A stretch of DNA of 38,781 bases from Magnetococcales bacterium WMHbin3 (GTDB lineage Bacteria; Pseudomonadota; Magnetococcia; Magnetococcales; Magnetaquicoccaceae): NCBI GenBank assembly GCA_002753185.1, contig PDZX01000039.1, positions 1 through 38,781 on the forward strand. Reading direction: 5' to 3'. How positions within the stretch are numbered: the first letter of the stretch is position 1; each line of letters starts with the position of its first letter. This document shows positions 36,129 through 38,781 of the stretch, piece by piece. The notes beneath the pieces were generated by a model. It was not told where the DNA came from, made no database searches, and saw nothing but the letters and a program-made list of their open reading frames with translations. Position numbers and translations under genes: made by a program.

Positions 36129-37367
36129 ATGAACGTGTCAAAATCTCGACGGATCGTAATTTGCGACGATGTTCCCGAGGATGCGGAAGGCTGGCGAGCC
36201 GAGCTTTCCCGGATTCTCCCCGGTGCGGTTCCGGATCGTGAGCATGCTGTCGAGTTATGCCCCGAGGACGAATTGAAGCAAGGACTTCAGAACCTCATGA
36301 GCCGACGTGCCGCCGCGCGTGGAAAGTCGGAATGGTCGGAGAGCGGCACTGTCTTCGATGGCGCCGAAATCGTCGTGATCGATTACGATCTGGCCCATAT
36401 CAGTGGCGGCAGCCTGATCACCGCCGAAACCATGGCAAGATTGTGCCGGGCCTTCACGGATACCCCGGTCATCCTGATCATGAATCAATACAGGGAATTC
36501 GACTTCGACCTTTCGCTCAGGGGTCACCCTGACAGTCGAGCGGATTTGAACATCAAAAGCGAACACCTATCCCGCCCGCGACTGTGGCATTTCAATGCCG
36601 ACGATTCTTCCCAATTCCGCCCCTGGTATTGGCCGGAATTGTCGAGTGCTGCCGAAAGACAAAAAAAACGGGTCGCAGATCTTCTGGAAAACGGGAATCT
36701 GGAGGTTTCGATCCTCGAGCATCTCGGGTTCACCGAAACCGAAACCGAGCGCATGTGGTCGAACGCGCTCGGTTTTCTCCATCCGAAGGACCCTCGATCC
36801 GCCACCTTCCGCACATTCGTCCAGGAAAGTGGTAAAGGCACGGACGTCAAGGATGACCGCCCACTGACAGAGTCGAGACATCCGTGCGCGCAACGGGCGG
36901 TGGCCCGCATCGCCGCTGCCCGAATCGCCAAGTGGCTGGACAAACTGGTGCTCGCCTCGCAGGATATTCTGGTCGATCTGCCCCACCTTGTGGAACGAAT
37001 GCCGTGCCTCGTACCTAAGGACCACAGGAACGACGTGACAGCATGGAATGCGTTCGTAACCCTTGAGGAGAATCCAAAAACAGATGCCGACCTCTTGCGG
37101 CGCTTCGGCTTCCAGAAACCACACTGGCTCTCTCGTCCAGCCTGCTGGTGGACGAGAATAGACGAAGACCGGGAATTACGTATGGCACGCAAGGAGGATC
37201 GACTCGGCAATCCGAACGATTTCGTTTTCAGGGAAGACAGTTCGGATTTCGCCAACCGGGACGACTCCCAGGAGTTCCGAGCGGATTTCGATTGTATCTT
37301 CGACCGCCGATCCCTCACCGAGGTCGATGGTCTCGAATACGGTCCTCGTGTGAGACTGGTCTCCTGA
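36129..37367 (+). CDS. Receiver-like protein with a long unknown C-terminal region
   Basis: A 412-residue protein with GGAGG before ATG 36129, two bases after the GHKL stop. Residues 7 to about 150 resemble a response-regulator receiver: RRIVICDDVPEDA with acidic pair Asp13-Asp14, EIVVIDYDLAH with Asp85 as the likely phosphoacceptor, PVILIMNQ as strand four (lacking the usual Thr/Ser), and NIKSEHL with the conserved Lys. A 40-residue insertion lies between the acidic pair and Asp85. Residues 150-412 (SILEHLGFTETETERMWSNALGFLHP, CAQRAVARIAAARIAKWLDKLVLASQDILVDLPHL, RFGFQKPHWLSRPACWWT) match nothing I know and could be the effector. Its partner is presumably the preceding kinase-like protein. 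Function is unproven; it could be a divergent pseudo-receiver. Confidence 0.78.
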   Translation: MNVSKSRRIVICDDVPEDAEGWRAELSRILPGAVPDREHAVELCPEDELKQGLQNLMSRRAAARGKSEWSESGTVFDGAEIVVIDYDLAHISGGSLITAETMARLCRAFTDTPVILIMNQYREFDFDLSLRGHPDSRADLNIKSEHLSRPRLWHFNADDSSQFRPWYWPELSSAAERQKKRVADLLENGNLEVSILEHLGFTETETERMWSNALGFLHPKDPRSATFRTFVQESGKGTDVKDDRPLTESRHPCAQRAVARIAAARIAKWLDKLVLASQDILVDLPHLVERMPCLVPKDHRNDVTAWNAFVTLEENPKTDADLLRRFGFQKPHWLSRPACWWTRIDEDRELRMARKEDRLGNPNDFVFREDSSDFANRDDSQEFRADFDCIFDRRSLTEVDGLEYGPRVRLVS

Positions 37368-37393
37368 TAACCAACCGATGGGGGTACCTCTCA

Positions 37394-38086
37394 ATGCCAT
37401 CAGCAATACCAACGAGAGATGATCTCAAGGATTTCAAGGTGCTCCTAGAACATCTCTTCACGACTGGGCAGGGCCATTATGAAAGTATTGACGATCAAAA
37501 TTATAATAAATTTTCATCGCTCTTCAATCCTTTCCCTCGCAAAAAGGCGTTGGAAGGCAAATTGAAATCAATCGACTCTGGAACAAATGGTGGGTTCGGA
37601 AAGGACTTTCTCTACATCATGCCACCACAAGACAGTAAAAAAGGGACGGTTGCGATCCTACATATCGGTTGCGAGGCCGCACAAGACAATCGTCCGTGGC
37701 GATTGAGAATGAGGCTCGGAATCTTCATCCCGTGCGATCCCGATCATACAGTGGATCACTTACCGCCAGGATACTGCTTCGTGGGATACCGCTTCGAAAC
37801 GCCCGAAGGTCATGGCGCGACTCCAGAGACGACTGGCGCGCACGATTACTACCATGTTCAACCCATCACTGGGTTCGAGCATGATGGTCCTCACTTCGGC
37901 CCAGCATGGTGGCCCGTCAGATATCCTGCCTTTCCCGTGGTAGCGGATTCACCGGCCTCACTGCTGGGGGCGATGATGGTTTCACTTTATGGAGGAAACA
38001 CGATTGAACGTCTGAAGGGATTGAGACTGTACAATACAACCAAAACGAAGCTTGCAAAAGTTATTTCATGTTCCCTGGCTGCGTAG
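37394..38086 (+). CDS. Unknown protein of the island, possible effector
   Basis: A 230-residue protein from ATG 37394, 26 bases after the receiver-like gene, with GGGGGT as a weak ribosome binding site. It has no signal peptide or membrane segment. Visible segments include GTVAILHIGCEAAQDNRPWRLRMRLGIFIPCDPDHTV, GYCFVGYRFETPEGHG, HDYYHVQPITGFEHD and SPASLLGAMMVSLYGGN. The His/Asp-rich middle could bind metal or nucleic acid, but there is no recognisable PD-(D/E)xK, HNH or GIY-YIG nuclease motif. Its place between the receiver-like gene and vsr, in a methyltransferase island with no other obvious nuclease, makes it a candidate effector or restriction component (inference only). It starts in an AT-rich patch, unlike the chromosomal genes. 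Confidence 0.72.
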   Translation: MPSAIPTRDDLKDFKVLLEHLFTTGQGHYESIDDQNYNKFSSLFNPFPRKKALEGKLKSIDSGTNGGFGKDFLYIMPPQDSKKGTVAILHIGCEAAQDNRPWRLRMRLGIFIPCDPDHTVDHLPPGYCFVGYRFETPEGHGATPETTGAHDYYHVQPITGFEHDGPHFGPAWWPVRYPAFPVVADSPASLLGAMMVSLYGGNTIERLKGLRLYNTTKTKLAKVISCSLAA

Positions 38087-38094
38087 AGGAACGA

Positions 38095-38547
38095 GTGGAT
38101 CGCCTCCGCCCGGAGCAACGCAGCGACTTGATGCGAAGTGTGCGTCAAAAGGGGACGACACCGGAACTCATCGTTCGCAAAACACTCCATCGCATAGGAT
38201 ATCGCTTTCGGCTCAACCGATCCGACCTCCCCGGCAGGCCCGATATCGTTCTTCCTCGTTATCGCACATGTATCTTCGTCCACGGCTGTTTTTGGCATCG
38301 GCATTCCGATTGCAGATATGCCACGATGCCAAAAGCACGCACCGAATGGTGGCAAGAAAAATTCCGCGCGAACGAGGAACGTGACCGACGCAAGGCCCGA
38401 GAACTCGCGGCATTGGGTTGGGACGTCGTCGTCATTTGGGAATGCGAAACCAAGGATATGTTCACGCTACTCACGATCTTGCGCCAGGTATCACACCGAT
38501 TCCACCCTGTTTCGGCATCTCGAGGTGAAACCTTCCGTATCGCATAG
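38095..38547 (+). CDS. vsr: Very short patch repair endonuclease
   Basis: A 150-residue Vsr-family nuclease that nicks beside T:G mismatches made by deamination of 5-methylcytosine, protecting the host from its own C5 methyltransferase. Motifs are LRPEQRSDLMRSVRQKGTTPEL, LPGRPDIVLPRYRTCIFVHGCFWHRH (catalytic Asp50 in GRPDI; metal and zinc ligands near CFWHRH and DC), TEWWQEKFRANEERD and ALGWDVVVIWECE. I prefer GTG 38095: AGAGGAA lies four bases before it, and it places the catalytic Asp at 50, close to 51 in E. coli. ATG 38068 is in frame but overlaps the previous gene. Its presence supports a working or recently working C5 methyltransferase on this island. Confidence 0.93.
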   Translation: MDRLRPEQRSDLMRSVRQKGTTPELIVRKTLHRIGYRFRLNRSDLPGRPDIVLPRYRTCIFVHGCFWHRHSDCRYATMPKARTEWWQEKFRANEERDRRKARELAALGWDVVVIWECETKDMFTLLTILRQVSHRFHPVSASRGETFRIA

Positions 38548-38667
38548 ATGCCCAATACCGGATCGATCCCCGCCAATGCCCCCTGGCGATTTATTCCCAA
38601 AAACGCTCCACCACCCAGGAGTCAGGTGGTGTTCCGTTACAGCAGGGACGCCAAATCCTTGGGCTAG
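38548..38667 (+). pseudogene. Remnant ORF ending in a copy of the TPR-like gene's 3' end
   Basis: A 39-codon frame that begins at ATG 38548, directly after the vsr stop, and ends in TAG. Its last residues, IPKNAPPPRSQVVFRYSRDAKSLG, parallel the tail of the TPR-like protein, [25 protein letters not shown]. Similarity extends upstream of the 39-bp repeat at protein level with small gaps, so it may be the 3' scrap of a paralogue or of the original gene. It has no ribosome binding site and is probably not functional. Confidence 0.6.
38625..38663 (+). repeat. Right copy of the 39-bp direct repeat flanking the island
   Basis: Same orientation as 32695-32733 and 37 of 39 bases identical. It reads VVFRYSRDAKSLG and is followed by TAG. 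GC-rich island and host features end here; beyond it the DNA becomes AT-rich and regulatory. An inverted repeat, CACCACC and GGTGGTG (38609-38615 and 38625-38631, nine-base loop), overlaps its left edge. Confidence 0.88.
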
Positions 38668-38685
38668 CAGCCTGTCGGATTATGT

Positions 38686-38720
38686 GCATATAAAATAATT
38701 TTATATGCTTGCAAAAGCAT
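38686..38720. promoter_or_regulatory. Two overlapping palindromes upstream of the next gene
   Basis: GCATATAAAAT and ATTTTATATGC form a perfect 11-bp inverted repeat around one A (38686-38708), ending immediately before the -35 box. A second, ATGCTT-GCAA-AAGCAT (38705-38720), overlaps its end and covers the -35 box. Position and AT content suit operators for a repressor or activator of the promoter at 38709. The first is too AT-rich and lacks a T tail for an efficient terminator. Confidence 0.6.
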
Positions 38721-38737
38721 TGTCGATACGGTATAAT
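38709..38737 (+). promoter_or_regulatory. Sigma-70-like promoter for the gene beginning at 38776
   Basis: TTGCAA (38709-38714), a 17-base spacer and a perfect TATAAT (38732-38737). Transcription would start near 38744, giving a leader of about 32 bases before ATG 38776, with AGGAAAG as ribosome binding site. Confidence 0.7.
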
Positions 38738-38775
38738 TTCTTATCATTCAATCATGTAACCAGGAAAGCATTGAG

Positions 38776-38781
38776 ATGAGA
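38776..38781 (+). CDS. First two codons of a gene cut by the window end
   Basis: ATG AGA follows AGGAAAG (38762-38768) at normal spacing and a good promoter, so a coding region probably starts here. Nothing can be said about the product. Confidence 0.45.

Noticed and set aside
38609..38631. CACCACC/GGTGGTG inverted repeat as a terminator for vsr
   Set aside because: The stem is only seven base pairs with a nine-base loop and no T tract; it also overlaps the direct repeat and may be accidental.
38664..38690. Sequence after the right repeat as the terminal inverted repeat of an insertion sequence
   Set aside because: No matching end was found at the left boundary and no transposase frame is present in the window.

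Overview
The window reads as chromosomal DNA of a GC-rich Gram-negative proteobacterium. It has an IspH (MEP) isoprenoid gene, outer-membrane peptidoglycan machinery (an LpoA-like protein divergent from rsmI, as in enterics, and MltA), a PilZ protein, siroheme synthesis and a pseudaminic-acid cassette of the kind used for surface or flagellar glycosylation. A magnetococcus-like or alphaproteobacterial host would fit, but that is inference; no rRNA or other strong taxonomic marker is present.

Layout. (1) 1-1254: the 3' end of a secreted RTX protein with a Gly-Ser-Lys repeat linker, closed by a perfect hairpin. (2) 1290-4508: a three-domain protein joining a PLP-enzyme-like region, a Ser/Thr kinase and an FGE-sulfatase-type domain. 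(3) 4512-12106: tightly packed housekeeping genes (small ORF, pyrD, ispH, a divergent methyltransferase, cysQ-like, PfkB kinase, PilZ, thiE) and an AlbA_2/RecG-like protein carrying eight perfect heptads. (4) 12129-21125: rsmI, LpoA-like, a small Lys-rich protein, glcF-like, Tim44-like, mltA and a CHASE/PAS histidine kinase. (5) 21085-27410, minus strand: pseGH fusion, pseI and a FemAB/GNAT protein with four-base overlaps, then a two-HTH regulator coupled to a TPR/GT41 glycosyltransferase. (6) 27488-32737: a promoter and a coiled-coil membrane protein built on AT-rich 21-bp repeats, uvrA, precorrin-2 dehydrogenase and a TPR-like protein. (7) 32738-38668: a defence-type island of visibly lower GC. 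(8) 38686-38781: palindromes, a sigma-70-like promoter and the first codons of the next gene.

The island is the most unusual region. A C5-cytosine methyltransferase (minus strand) stands divergent to a four-gene plus-strand operon: a protein with two GHKL ATPase modules (MutL/MORC-like at the N-terminus, histidine-kinase-like at the C-terminus), a receiver-like protein with a long unknown C-terminal region, an unknown protein, and a Vsr mismatch endonuclease. The methyltransferase frame breaks in a seven-T run inside motif I, exactly at a T_TTT_TTT slippery heptamer, so its expression may depend on slippage, phase variation or frameshifting, unless it is dead or mis-sequenced. A 39-bp direct repeat (37 of 39 identical) brackets the island: the left copy is the 3' end of the TPR-like gene, the right copy is the end of a short remnant ORF. 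This suggests insertion at, or duplication of, the 3' end of that gene. No integrase or transposase is visible.

No gene-free stretch exceeds about 230 bases. I saw no tRNA, rRNA or CRISPR array.
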